From positions 1-35,224 of the forward strand of contig JAIBBQ010000050.1 in the NCBI GenBank assembly GCA_019694595.1: a stretch of DNA of 35,224 bases. The letters are read 5' to 3'. Position numbers and translations under genes: made by a program. Of the stretch, positions 1 through 8,832 are shown one piece after another (the stretch's first letter is position 1; every line of letters starts with the position of its first letter). The notes under the pieces are model-generated. The model saw only the letters and a program-made list of their open reading frames with translations. It did no database searches and was not told the origin of the DNA. The DNA comes from Myxococcaceae bacterium (GTDB taxonomy: Bacteria > Myxococcota > Myxococcia > Myxococcales > Myxococcaceae).

Positions 1-586
1 AGCCGCCCCCGGCTCCGCCCGCGACGCCGCCGCCCCCTGCCCCGCCGCCGCTCGAGCCACCGCCGCCGCCCGCGCCCCCGCCGTGGCAGACGTTGCCCAC
101 GCAGCTCTCGCCTCCGCCGCAGGTCCCGCACGCGAGCTGCTTGCCGCAGCCGTCGGAGACCGAGCCGCAGGTGGCGCCGAGCGCCGCACAGGTCCTGGGC
201 GTGCACGACGCGGTGCCGCACTGGTTGGGCCCGGCGCCGCCGCAGTTCTGACCCGACGGGCAGTCGCCGCAGTGCAGCGTCCCTCCACAGCCGTCGGGGA
301 GCTCGCCGCAGCCGGCGCTGAGCGAGGTGCAGGTGGCGGGCGTACAGGCCGGCGCGGCGTCGCACTTGCCCGCGGCACTGCAGACCATGCCCACGCCGCA
401 CATTCCGCATGCAGCGCCGCCGGCGCCGCAGGCCTGGTCGCTCTTTCCGAGCTGACAGACGCCGTCGGCCGAGCAGCAGCCCTGGCAGTTCTCCGGGCCG
501 CAGCCGTTGATGGTCCCGGAGCCCTGGGGGCCCGCGCCGCAGCCGGCGAGGAAGGTCAGCACGGCGAAGGTGGCGAAGGTTCTCAT
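1..586 (-). CDS. Cys-rich lipoprotein with tandem repeats (C-terminus beyond window)
   Basis: Reading the minus strand from the ATG gives 195 codons that stay open to the left edge, so the C-terminus is missing. The start MRTFATFAVLTFLAGC is a lipoprotein signal peptide with lipobox LAGC (Cys16), which predicts a lipid-anchored envelope protein. Residues about 29-75 are Cys-rich. Residues 81-167 hold two modules of about 45 residues, each of the form C-T-P-x-T-C ... DGCG ... CGxC, with a period of 47. From residue 168 the chain becomes a Gly/Ser/Ala linker. Such Cys-rich repeats followed by a Gly linker are common in myxobacterial surface proteins, usually tethering a larger domain; that domain lies outside the window. 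The cysteines probably form disulfides outside the cytoplasm. Function is unknown. The gene is divergent from the CapA-family gene, with 69 bases between them. Confidence 0.8.
   Translation of the reverse strand, partial: MRTFATFAVLTFLAGCGAGPQGSGTINGCGPENCQGCCSADGVCQLGKSDQACGAGGAACGMCGVGMVCSAAGKCDAAPACTPATCTSLSAGCGELPDGCGGTLHCGDCPSGQNCGGAGPNQCGTASCTPRTCAALGATCGSVSDGCGKQLACGTCGGGESCVGNVCHGGGAGGGGGSSGGGAGGGGVAGGAGGG
86..346 (-). repeat. Two Cys-rich protein-coding modules, 47-codon period
   Basis: These are the two tandem modules in the Cys-rich lipoprotein gene (residues 81-127 and 128-167). Each begins CTPxTC, has a central DGCG and then CGxC. The second module is shorter and ends in CVGNVC just before the Gly-rich linker. 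This is a protein-level repeat; the DNA copies are diverged. Confidence 0.65.
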
Positions 587-655
587 GGCGCGGGCTCGAC
601 CCCGCACCGGCGAGGGAGGTGCAAAATCGTTCAGGCAGGCCTATTCCGTCTCCTC

Positions 656-1774
656 ATGATCCCCGTCGTGCTGCTGCTCCTCGCCACGCCCGACGCCGGG
701 CGCCCGGCCAAGGCCGCCCCGGAGCCGTCGATCACCGTGCTCTTCTCGGGCGACGTGACCCTGGGCTTTCACTACGAGGAGTGGGTCGACCAGCTGATCG
801 CCAAGGGCACCGGGAAGGACGCCGCGCTCGGCTGGGGCTTCGACAGGGTGAAGGCCCGCACCACCAAGGCCGACCTCTTCGTGGCCAACCTGGAGTGCCC
901 CTTCACCGCGCGGGGCGAGAAGATCCCCAAGAACTTCAACTTCCGCGCGCGACCGGAGCTGGTCGCGGCGCTCGCCGCGGGCGGGGTCGACGTGGTGTCG
1001 CTCGCCAACAACCACCTCATGGACTACGGCCCGGACGGGCTGGCGGACACCCTGGAGACGCTGCGCGGCGCGGGCATCACCGCGTTCGGCGCGGGCCCCA
1101 CGCTCGAGCAGGCGCGGCAAGGCGCGGTGGTGACCCGGAACGGGGTGACCATCGCCTTCCTGGGCTACTTCTTCCTGGGCGATCGCAACATCGAGCCCAA
1201 GGAGGTCATCGCCGCAGGCGAGGCCCCGGGCGTCGCCGGCCACTTCAGCTCGGTCGAGGAGCTCACCGAGATGCTGAAAGCCGACATCGCCACCGCGAAG
1301 ACGCGCGCCCAGGTGGTGATCCCCTTCTTCCACTGGGGGCGAGAAGGCCGCACCCAGCCCGAGCCGTACCAGGTGGCGCTGGCGCACGCGGCGATCGACT
1401 CCGGGGCGGCGGCGGTGATCGGTTCTCACCCCCACGTGCTCCAGGGCATGGAGCAGTACCAGGGCGCGCCGATCGTCTATTCGCTGGGGAACTTCGTCTT
1501 CGGCGGCAACTGGGACCCCAAGGACAAGCGCACCGCGCTCGTCGAGCTCACGGTCACTCCGCGCGGGGTGAAGGCGATGACGGTGCTGCCGGCGGTGAGC
1601 GACCACTTCCCCGAGGCGCCGGCGCAGCCCGAGCTCCTCGAGGGTGACGCGGGTCAGGCGGTGCTCGACCACCTGCGGACCATCTCAGTCCCCCTGGGCG
1701 CGGTGCCCCTTGGGCTCCGGCAGGGCAAGCCGCTCGATCAGCAGGTCGCGCATGGCGCGGACGCGGGCCGGTAG
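656..1774 (+). CDS. CapA family protein (poly-gamma-glutamate synthesis-type metallophosphatase fold)
   Basis: A 372-residue protein of the CapA/PGA_cap family, a calcineurin-like phosphoesterase fold found in capsule biosynthesis and in many uncharacterised secreted proteins. The family motifs occur in order: FSGDVTLG, NLECPF, NNHLMDYG, GSHPHVLQG and YSLGNFVF. The chosen ATG gives a short hydrophobic leader (MIPVVLLLLATP) consistent with export. The frame is open much further upstream, but that part lies antisense to the Cys-rich lipoprotein and has no family resemblance. The last 30 or so codons run antisense into the 3' end of the LysR gene (90-base overlap) and do not look like CapA, so the natural stop may have been lost. 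No capB or capC lies nearby, so a role in poly-glutamate export cannot be claimed. Confidence 0.85.
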   Translation: MIPVVLLLLATPDAGRPAKAAPEPSITVLFSGDVTLGFHYEEWVDQLIAKGTGKDAALGWGFDRVKARTTKADLFVANLECPFTARGEKIPKNFNFRARPELVAALAAGGVDVVSLANNHLMDYGPDGLADTLETLRGAGITAFGAGPTLEQARQGAVVTRNGVTIAFLGYFFLGDRNIEPKEVIAAGEAPGVAGHFSSVEELTEMLKADIATAKTRAQVVIPFFHWGREGRTQPEPYQVALAHAAIDSGAAAVIGSHPHVLQGMEQYQGAPIVYSLGNFVFGGNWDPKDKRTALVELTVTPRGVKAMTVLPAVSDHFPEAPAQPELLEGDAGQAVLDHLRTISVPLGAVPLGLRQGKPLDQQVAHGADAGR

Positions 1775-2617
1775 CAGCCGCCCTCCGGGGTGAACGACGA
1801 ACACGGTGCCCTTGCCCGCGGTGAAACCGGGCAGCACGCGGACCAGCCGCGCGTCTCGCCCGCCGGTGTCTTCCACGAAGTCGGGGAGCACGCCGATGCC
1901 CAGGCCCTTGAGGGTGGCCCGCTGCACGAAGCTCATCTCCGAGGCGGTCACCTTGACGTGGGCCTCGATGGTCTCGGTGCCGTGCGGCCCTTCGAGCGAC
2001 AGGCGCTGGTGCCCCTGGGTGGCGCGCATCATCACGAACTCGTGCTTGGCGAGCTGCTTCACGTTGCGCGGCGTGCCGTGCTTCTCGAGGTAGGCCTCGC
2101 TCGCGAAGAGCCCGAAGACCCCGGTGGCGATCTTGCGGGCGACCATCGTCGAGTCCGGCAGCGCGCCCGACGCGCGCACCGCGAGGTCGACGCCCTCGCC
2201 CACCAGGTCGACCATGCGCTCGGTGAGCAGCACCTCGACCGTCGTCTCCGGGTAGCGCTCGGTGTACTCGGCCACCACGTCGGCCAGGTTCCGGTTGCCG
2301 ATGTCGTACGGCGCCGTCAGCCGCACGTGGCCCCGCGGGGTCTCGCGGCGATCGCGCAGGAAGATGGTCGCTTCCTCGAGCCCGGTGAGTGCCCGGCCGA
2401 CCTGCTCGTGAAAGGCGTGGCCGTCGTCGGTGAGCAGGAGCTTGCGGGTGGTGCGCTGCACCAGCGTCACCCCGACCGTCTCTTCCAGCCGGGTCAGCCG
2501 GCGGCTGATGGTGGACTTGGGCATCCCCAGCTTGCGCGCGGCGGCGGTCACGCTTCCTTCCGCGGCAACGATGAGGAAGGTCTGCAGATCTTCCAGGCTT
2601 GGAAGGTGTTGTTCCAT
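1685..2617 (-). CDS. LysR-family transcriptional regulator (CrgA-like)
   Basis: A 310-residue LysR-type regulator of normal length. The N-terminal winged helix-turn-helix is at about residues 8-66 (SLEDLQTFLIVAAEGSVTAA, then RKLGMPKSTISRRLTRLEE). A type-2 periplasmic-binding-like effector domain follows from about residue 92 (GHVRLTAPYDIG). The HTH and the effector-domain start resemble the CrgA subgroup. Upstream of the ATG is AGGGA at about 10 bases. The gene is divergent from the yceI-like gene across 143 bases, the usual arrangement for a LysR protein and its target, and an inverted repeat lies between them. Its effector is unknown. Its 3' end overlaps the convergent CapA-family gene. Confidence 0.93.
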   Translation of the reverse strand: MEQHLPSLEDLQTFLIVAAEGSVTAAARKLGMPKSTISRRLTRLEETVGVTLVQRTTRKLLLTDDGHAFHEQVGRALTGLEEATIFLRDRRETPRGHVRLTAPYDIGNRNLADVVAEYTERYPETTVEVLLTERMVDLVGEGVDLAVRASGALPDSTMVARKIATGVFGLFASEAYLEKHGTPRNVKQLAKHEFVMMRATQGHQRLSLEGPHGTETIEAHVKVTASEMSFVQRATLKGLGIGVLPDFVEDTGGRDARLVRVLPGFTAGKGTVFVVHPGGRLLPARVRAMRDLLIERLALPEPKGHRAQGD

Positions 2618-2654
2618 GGAGTGCGTTCCCTAGCCCAGGAGTTTCGTTCCGCCC

Positions 2655-2684
2655 AGCGCAACTCAATGGGCGGACCGTTGCGCT
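2655..2684. promoter_or_regulatory. Inverted repeat in the LysR/yceI divergent region, candidate operator
   Basis: Perfect 8-base arms AGCGCAAC and GTTGCGCT are separated by 14 bases, near the middle of the gap between the divergent LysR and YceI genes. LysR-type regulators usually bind dyads in such gaps to control both genes. The sequence is not the textbook T-N11-A form, so this is a positional inference only. Confidence 0.4.
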
Positions 2685-2760
2685 TGCGGACTTGCGGCGA
2701 GGGGCGCATTCAACCCACCGCCACGGCCTCGAAGGGGGGCCCACTTCAAGGGAGTTCATC

Positions 2761-3390
2761 ATGCAGCTCAGCAAGAGCCTGACCACCGCAGCCCTCGTCC
2801 TGTCTGCCTCGGCGTTCGCGGCCGACTACGACCTCGACCCCGCGCACACCACCGCGCAGTTCGCGGTGAAGCACATGATGGTGTCGACCGTCCGCGGCAC
2901 CTTCGAGAAGGTGACCGGCACGGCGTCCATCGACGACAAGGACATCACCAAGTCGAAGGCGTCGATCACCATCGACGTGAACTCGGTGCAGACCCGCGAG
3001 CCGAAGCGCGACGCGCACCTGAAGTCGCCGGACTTCTTCGACGCGGAGAAGACCCCGAACATCACCTTCACCAGCACCAAGGTGGAGAAGGCGGGCGCCG
3101 GCCTCAAGATCACCGGTGACCTCACCATGCGCGGCGTGACCAAGCCGGTCACCTTCGACGCCACCATGCCCACCGCGGCGCAGAAGTCGCCCTGGGGCTC
3201 GTCGGTGCGCGCCATCAGCGCCACCACCAAGATCAACCGCAAGGACTGGAACCTCAACTGGAACAAGGCGCTCGAGGCCGGCGGTCTGCTGGTGAGCGAG
3301 GACGTCGAGCTGAGCTTCGACGCCGAGCTGATCGAGAAGGCGCCGGGCAAGCCCACCGCGGCCGCTCCTGCTGCCCCGGCGAAGAAGTAG
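2761..3390 (+). CDS. YceI family periplasmic protein
   Basis: A 209-residue secreted protein. Residues 1-20 form a Sec signal (MQLSKSLTTA then ALVLSASAFA), and the mature part opens ADYDLDPAHT. The YceI lipocalin-like beta-barrel follows, with HTTAQFAVKHMMVSTVRGTF near the start, the SPDFFDAEKTPNITFTST block and LTMRGVTKPVTF. YceI proteins bind isoprenoid-type lipids in a hydrophobic cavity; their physiological role is unsettled. The ATG is supported by AAGGGAG seven bases upstream. A longer in-frame extension exists but would run through the divergent promoter region. The Ala/Pro/Lys tail (from about residue 196) is extra to the domain. It is probably controlled by the divergent LysR regulator. 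Confidence 0.93.
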   Translation: MQLSKSLTTAALVLSASAFAADYDLDPAHTTAQFAVKHMMVSTVRGTFEKVTGTASIDDKDITKSKASITIDVNSVQTREPKRDAHLKSPDFFDAEKTPNITFTSTKVEKAGAGLKITGDLTMRGVTKPVTFDATMPTAAQKSPWGSSVRAISATTKINRKDWNLNWNKALEAGGLLVSEDVELSFDAELIEKAPGKPTAAAPAAPAKK

Positions 3391-3402
3391 TCAGCGCTTC
3401 GC
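3379..3402. terminator. Possible bidirectional hairpin at a convergent junction
   Basis: GCGAAG and CTTCGC arms flank a 12-base loop that contains both stop codons of the abutting yceI-like and lipoprotein genes. No T-run follows on either strand, so it is not a canonical intrinsic terminator. It is listed because the two genes have no space between them. Confidence 0.2.
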
Positions 3403-4110
3403 TTCGATGACGAGCGGCACGTCGACGGTGTGCTCCACCGTCGCCGTGCAGCTCGCCGCGGTACACCGGGTGGCCGTCACGGCTCCCCGTTCCTGAACGA
3501 AGAGCTCGCCCTGCTGGGGCTGGAGCGTCGTCGGGAGGTCCACTTCCAGCGTGCGACCCTGGGTCCTCGCCGAGAGCTGGACGACCTCGCCCCGGTCGCC
3601 GAGCGCGGCTGGCCGGATGAAGGACACCTCGAGCCTCCCCAGGAAGTCCCGCGAGGCCTGGAGCGTCACCCTCTGGCCTGGCCGCGCAGCAGCGGGTGCC
3701 CCTTCGAAGTGGACCGGCAGGAGAAAGGCGGGGAACTCGGCCTCGAGGCTGCCCGTGCCGTCCTTCACCGTGATGCGCTCGGTGGCCCCCGCGGCGGGCA
3801 AGAGCTCCGCCTCCAGCGGACGGCAGGACAGGTCTCCGACGAGTGCCTTTCCTGGGCGCTCGAGCACGCCGCGACCGAAGACCTGCTGGGGCACTCCGCC
3901 GAGCGCGACCTCGAGGTCGGCGCCGAGCGCCAGGCAGCGGCCTTTGGCGTCCACGTTGGACAACAGCAACCGCCACCGGGGCGGGCGCCCGGGCGACGAG
4001 TTCACGTCGACGGCGCGAAGCTCGGGCGTGGCGATCTCGGCGAGGTGGCCCGGGCGCGCGTGCTCGGAGCAGGCCGCGAGCGAAAGACACGCCGCGGCCA
4101 GGTGCCTCAC
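3391..4110 (-). CDS. Hypothetical lipoprotein
   Basis: A 239-residue protein starting at a GTG that overlaps the upstream stop as GTGA. The start MRHLAAACLSLAAC carries a lipobox (LAAC), so it should be lipid-anchored in the envelope. The body is mainly predicted beta: stretches such as RWRLLLSNVDAKGRC, TLQASRDFLGRLEVSFI and TLEVDLPTTLQPQQGELFV suggest one or two immunoglobulin-like or beta-sandwich domains. I do not recognise the family. The 4-base overlap with the membrane/TPR-like gene implies translational coupling and a shared role in the envelope. An open frame extends further upstream but is antisense noise; the GTG with the signal peptide is the credible start. Confidence 0.75.
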   Translation of the reverse strand: MRHLAAACLSLAACSEHARPGHLAEIATPELRAVDVNSSPGRPPRWRLLLSNVDAKGRCLALGADLEVALGGVPQQVFGRGVLERPGKALVGDLSCRPLEAELLPAAGATERITVKDGTGSLEAEFPAFLLPVHFEGAPAAARPGQRVTLQASRDFLGRLEVSFIRPAALGDRGEVVQLSARTQGRTLEVDLPTTLQPQQGELFVQERGAVTATRCTAASCTATVEHTVDVPLVIEAKR

Positions 4111-4883
4111 CTGGGCAGTTCCGGGCCTTGCTGCGCGCGCACCAGGAAGGCGTGCAGCTCGGGCCACACGGCCTTCAGCTGGTCCGGGCTCGACTCGCGG
4201 AACATGCGGAGGATGGGAACCTCGCGGGCACGGCCGCCGGTCTTCGAGGCCACGTAGGCCGCGAGCACCTCGGCGAAGGCGCGCAGCGAGCCGCCCAGCT
4301 GGTCGAGCACCACCGCATGCTGCTCGAGGAGCTTCTCCGCCGCCGCGAAGTCCCCTGCCCGCGCGGCGATCACGGCGCTCGCCAGCCGGCCGGTGGTGGT
4401 CTCCGCAGCGAGCGCAAGGGTGCGCTCGGTGCCGGCGGTGTTGCCGAGCAGCGCGTGCACCAGCACGCCGAGCTGGGCGCCGACGCGCTCGCCCTGGGGG
4501 AATCCATTCAGGGGGCGCTTCATGCGCGCGTCGAAGGCGTCGAGGGTCGCCGCCGCGTCGTGCACCCGCCACAGCAGGAGCTGACAGCGGGCGACGTTGA
4601 CCAGCGGCAAGGGGTTGCGCAGCGACTTCCCCGCCGCCTCGAAGAGCGCCAGGGACTCGAGCACCCGGCCTTCGGCCAGGAGCACCGAGGCCCGGTTGTT
4701 CTCCGCCAGGCCGCGCCTCGCCTTGACCACGAAGAAGGCGAGGACGAAGACGAAGACGACGACGAACAACAGCGGCGCCCAGCGGAGCGCACTGTCGCCG
4801 CTGAGCCCGCCGGGCACCCACAGCAAGGCCACGAACAGACCCGCCACCACCAGCCAGAGGATGAGGGTGCGGGTCCAGCTCAC
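4107..4883 (-). CDS. Membrane protein with two N-terminal TM helices and a TPR-like domain
   Basis: A 258-residue protein from a GTG start. Two hydrophobic segments (about residues 6-24 and 36-54) are separated by a short loop, then a basic stretch (KARRGLAENN). The remainder is helical, with repeated pairs such as ASVLLAEGRVLESLALFEAA and AVIAARAGDFAAAEKLLEQH, typical of TPR-like helix pairs. It probably sits in the inner membrane with the helical domain in the cytoplasm and acts as a scaffold. No enzyme motif is visible. It lies between the 39-residue basic protein gene (15 bases upstream) and a lipoprotein gene (GTGA overlap downstream). Confidence 0.75.
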   Translation of the reverse strand: MSWTRTLILWLVVAGLFVALLWVPGGLSGDSALRWAPLLFVVVFVFVLAFFVVKARRGLAENNRASVLLAEGRVLESLALFEAAGKSLRNPLPLVNVARCQLLLWRVHDAAATLDAFDARMKRPLNGFPQGERVGAQLGVLVHALLGNTAGTERTLALAAETTTGRLASAVIAARAGDFAAAEKLLEQHAVVLDQLGGSLRAFAEVLAAYVASKTGGRAREVPILRMFRESSPDQLKAVWPELHAFLVRAQQGPELPR

Positions 4884-4898
4884 GTGCCCTGAGGGTGG

Positions 4899-5018
4899 CT
4901 AGTACTTGCCCTTGGCGCGGCGCGCGCGGACGCGGCGGCGCTTGAGGACCGCACGCTTGGTCTTGGCGCGGTTCTTCAGCTTCTTCTTGGTGCGGTTCGA
5001 CTTCACGCGGCGGGCCAT
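4899..5018 (-). CDS. 39-residue highly basic protein
   Basis: A complete small gene: ATG, 39 codons, TAG, with AAGGA well placed upstream. The product opens MARRVKSNRTKKKLKNR and ends RRAKGKY; 21 of 39 residues are Lys or Arg and there is no acidic residue. It resembles small ribosomal or nucleic-acid-binding proteins in composition, but I cannot match it to L34, L36, bTHX or another named family. It is divergent from prfA (47 bases between the starts), which gives a translation context. It could be a ribosome- or RNA-associated protein, but function is inference from composition and neighbours. Codon use and the ribosome-binding site support it being real. Confidence 0.7.
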   Translation of the reverse strand: MARRVKSNRTKKKLKNRAKTKRAVLKRRRVRARRAKGKY

Positions 5019-5065
5019 GTCGGTGTCCTTGAAAAGGTGGAGCGTGCCGAATACACGCGCTCACC

Positions 5066-6138
<1,073 letters not shown>

Positions 6139-6142
<4 letters not shown>

Positions 6143-7008
6143 CCGACGAGGTCTGGACGGTGCGCAAGGTGCTCGGCTGGACCGCGGGGCACTTCGAGAA
6201 GAGCACCGTGGACTCCCCGCGGCTCACGGCGGAGATCCTGCTCACCCACGTGCTCAACACCAGCCGGGTGAAGCTCTACACCGACCTCGACCGCCCGCTG
6301 CAGAAGACCGAGCTCGCCGCGTACCGGGCGCTCATCACCAAGCGCCTCGAAGGCCAGCCGACCGCCTACCTGACCGGGTACCGCGAGTTCTACGGCCGGC
6401 GCTTCGCGGTCGACGCCCGGGTGCTGGTGCCCCGGCCGGAGACGGAGCTGCTGGTGGAAGCGGCGCTCAAGGTGCTCCCCAAGGACGCGCCGTCGCGCGC
6501 GCTCGACCTCTGCACCGGCTCGGGCTGCGTGGCGCTGAGCCTCGCCCTGGAGCGCCCCAAGGCCTCCGTGTGGGCGGTCGACGTCTCCCCGGGGGCCTGC
6601 GCGGTGGCCAAGGCGAACGCCGAGGCGCTCGGCGCCGGCGGCCGGGTGACGGTGCTGGAAGGCGACCTCTTCGCGCCGGTGCCCGAAGGCGCGCGCTTCG
6701 ACCTCGTCACCGCCAACGCCCCGTACGTGAAGACGGGCGAGCTCGCCGGCCTGCAGAAGGAAGTGCGCCAGGAGCCCACGCTCGCGCTCGACGGCGGCCC
6801 CGACGGGCTCGACGTCATTCGCCGCATCGCCGACGGAGCGCTCGCGCGCCTCAAGCCTGGCGGGCTGCTTGCACTGGAGATCGGCGATGACCAGGGCGAG
6901 GCCATGGTGACACTGTTGACGCGGGCGGGTTACCGCGACGTGCGGGTGGACGTGGACCTCGCGCGGCTGCCGCGCCTCGCCTTCGGTACTGCCCCGGGAG
7001 CACCCTAG
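6139..7008 (+). CDS. prmC: Release factor glutamine methyltransferase (N5)-PrmC/HemK
   Basis: A 289-residue SAM-dependent methyltransferase that modifies the GGQ glutamine of release factors. The N-terminal helical domain (about 1-85) contains [11 protein letters not shown]. The Rossmann domain carries [11 protein letters not shown], the SAM loop [15 protein letters not shown], and [10 protein letters not shown]. The expected active-site motif NPPY reads NAPY here (residues 193-196), an unusual change in the substrate-amide-binding loop. Downstream motifs such as [16 protein letters not shown] and [10 protein letters not shown] are intact. The GTG start overlaps the prfA stop (GTGA), and murA begins directly after its TAG. 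Confidence 0.95.
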
Positions 7009-8274
7009 ATGGACTCGATTCTCATCACCGGCAACGGCCCCCTGAAGGGCACCACCCACGCCTCGGGCGCGAAGAACGCGGCGCTGCCGATCCTCGCCTC
7101 CTCTCTGCTCGCCGAAGGCACCCACACCTTCCGCAACGTGCCGGCGCTGGCCGACGTGAGCACCATGCTCAAGGTGCTCACCACCATGGGCGCGAAGAGC
7201 GAGCGCCTGAGCGGCAAGAAGAGCAGCATCTGCGAGATCGAGGTGGGCAAGAAGGTCACCCCCGAGGCGCCGTACGAGCTGGTGAAGACCATGCGCGCGT
7301 CGGTGCTGGTGCTGGGGCCGCTGGTGGCGCGCTGGGGCCGGGCGCGCGTCTCGATGCCCGGCGGCTGCGCCATCGGCGCGCGGCCCATCGACCAGCACCT
7401 CAAGGGGCTCGCCAAGCTGGGCGCGGAGATCGAGCTGCACGAAGGCTACGTGGAGGCGCGCGCCAAGCGGCTCAAGGGCGGCACGGTGGCCTTCGACCTC
7501 ATCACCGTCACCGGCACCGAGAACGTGATGATGGCCGCGTCGCTCGCCAAGGGCCGCACCATCATCGAGAACGCGGCGCGCGAGCCCGAGGTCGAGGAGC
7601 TGGCCCGGGTGCTCAACAAGATGGGCGCGCGCATCAGCGGCGCCGGCACCGACGTCATCACCATCGACGGCGTCGAGGGCCTGAAGCCGGTGGACCACGC
7701 GATCATCGCCGACCGCATCGAGGCGGGCACCCTGCTCTGCGCGGCGGCGATCACCGGCGGCGACGTGCTGGTGCAGCACGCGGTGCCGGAGCACCTGGAA
7801 GCGGTGCTCCACAAGCTGCGCGAGATCGGCTGCAAGGTGACGGTGGAGCACGACGGCATTCGCCTGGTGGGCCCGGCGCGGGTGAGCCCGGCGGACATCA
7901 AGACCCGCGAGCACCCCGGGTTCCCCACCGACATGCAGGCCCAGCTGATGGCCGTGCTGGCCACCGCGAGCGGCACCTCGGTCATCACCGAGAACATCTT
8001 CGAGAACCGCTTCATGCACGTCGCCGAGCTGCGGCGCCTGGGTGCGGACATCACCGCCGAAGGCAACACCGCGGTGGTGCGTGGCCAGGCCAAGCTCTCG
8101 GGGGCGCCGGTGATGGCCACCGACCTGCGCGCGTCGGCCTCGCTGGTGCTCGCCGGGCTCAAGGCCGAAGGCAAGACCCTGGTGGGGCGCGTGTACCACC
8201 TCGATCGCGGCTACGAGCGGCTGGAAAAGAAGCTCAAGGCCCTCGGCGCAAACATCCGCCGCGTCAAGGGGTGA
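7009..8274 (+). CDS. murA: UDP-N-acetylglucosamine 1-carboxyvinyltransferase
   Basis: A 421-residue MurA, which transfers enolpyruvate from PEP to UDP-GlcNAc in the first committed step of peptidoglycan synthesis, in the cytoplasm. Lys22-Asn23 (SGAKNAALP), the mobile loop with catalytic Cys120 ([16 protein letters not shown]), [12 protein letters not shown] and FPTDMQAQ are all present. The Cys form predicts sensitivity to fosfomycin. The length matches the family. The ATG immediately follows the prmC stop, so it is read in one operon with prfA and prmC. A small hairpin lies after its stop. Confidence 0.98.
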   Translation: MDSILITGNGPLKGTTHASGAKNAALPILASSLLAEGTHTFRNVPALADVSTMLKVLTTMGAKSERLSGKKSSICEIEVGKKVTPEAPYELVKTMRASVLVLGPLVARWGRARVSMPGGCAIGARPIDQHLKGLAKLGAEIELHEGYVEARAKRLKGGTVAFDLITVTGTENVMMAASLAKGRTIIENAAREPEVEELARVLNKMGARISGAGTDVITIDGVEGLKPVDHAIIADRIEAGTLLCAAAITGGDVLVQHAVPEHLEAVLHKLREIGCKVTVEHDGIRLVGPARVSPADIKTREHPGFPTDMQAQLMAVLATASGTSVITENIFENRFMHVAELRRLGADITAEGNTAVVRGQAKLSGAPVMATDLRASASLVLAGLKAEGKTLVGRVYHLDRGYERLEKKLKALGANIRRVKG

Positions 8275-8290
8275 CGAGTCACCAGCGACT

Positions 8291-8316
8291 CCCTGCCCGA
8301 ACTAGGCATTGCAGGG
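8291..8316 (+). terminator. Weak hairpin after murA
   Basis: CCCTGC and GCAGGG arms with a 14-base loop lie 17 bases after the murA stop. A shorter dyad, GGTGAC-GA-GTCACC, overlaps the stop itself. No T-run follows, so intrinsic termination is doubtful. These are the only structures seen in the 105 bases before the next gene. Confidence 0.3.
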
Positions 8317-8379
8317 TGATCTTGAGGCTCGCTACCATCGCTTCCCTCAACTCTTTCCAGTCAGGAGACACGCGTTCCC

Positions 8380-8799
8380 ATGGATTGCCCCAGCTGCGCC
8401 GTCGAGATGGCGAATCTCGAAGGGGATGACACGACGCTGCGCAAGTGTGGCGAGTGCGGAACGCTGTGGATCGACGTCAACGATCTGAACCGGCTGCTGC
8501 TGCACAGCGGCCTGCCAGGTCTGGAGACGCTCGGCGGCAAGGTCGACCCGGACGCGATGGTCGGTCAGTGCCCCGACTGCATGGTCGACCTGCTCCACGT
8601 CGAGGGTGGGGACAAGGCCCACCCGCTCGGGTACGACACCTGCGAGTCGTGCGGCGCGGTGTTCCTGGAGTCCGAGTTCAAGGACGCCTCCACGTTCGCC
8701 AAGGCCACCGAAGAGATCGTCTCGTTCTTCCGGGCCTTCGGGAACAAGGGCAAGCGCCCTGCTCCGGCCAAGGCCGGCGCCCCCGCCAAGAACGCCTGA
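8380..8799 (+). CDS. TFIIB-type zinc-ribbon protein
   Basis: A 139-residue cytoplasmic protein with two zinc ribbons. The first is CPSC (4-7) with CGEC (23-26) followed by [14 protein letters not shown]. The second is CPDC (about 65-68) with CESC followed by GAVFLESEF. The pattern C-x2-C, then CxxCG with a hydrophobic [WF][LI] segment, is that of the zf-TFIIB family (PF13453). The C-terminal tail is Ala/Lys/Pro-rich. These proteins are widespread in myxobacteria but have no assigned function; nucleic-acid or protein binding is a guess. It is 33 bases upstream of kbl and may be co-transcribed with it. Confidence 0.85.
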   Translation: MDCPSCAVEMANLEGDDTTLRKCGECGTLWIDVNDLNRLLLHSGLPGLETLGGKVDPDAMVGQCPDCMVDLLHVEGGDKAHPLGYDTCESCGAVFLESEFKDASTFAKATEEIVSFFRAFGNKGKRPAPAKAGAPAKNA

Positions 8800-8832
8800 C
8801 CGGCCGTAAGGCCCATGCTAGGGACCGCGTCC

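Noticed and set aside
83-655. In-frame extension upstream of the CapA-family gene
   Set aside because: It is antisense to the Cys-rich lipoprotein gene, is Ala/Gly/Arg-rich and unlike CapA. The ATG at 656 gives an export leader.
8815-8832. ATG start for kbl six codons upstream
   Set aside because: The GTG at 8833 gives the E. coli Kbl length (398) and PLP lysine number (244), and the ATG has its AAGG only three bases away. It cannot be fully excluded.
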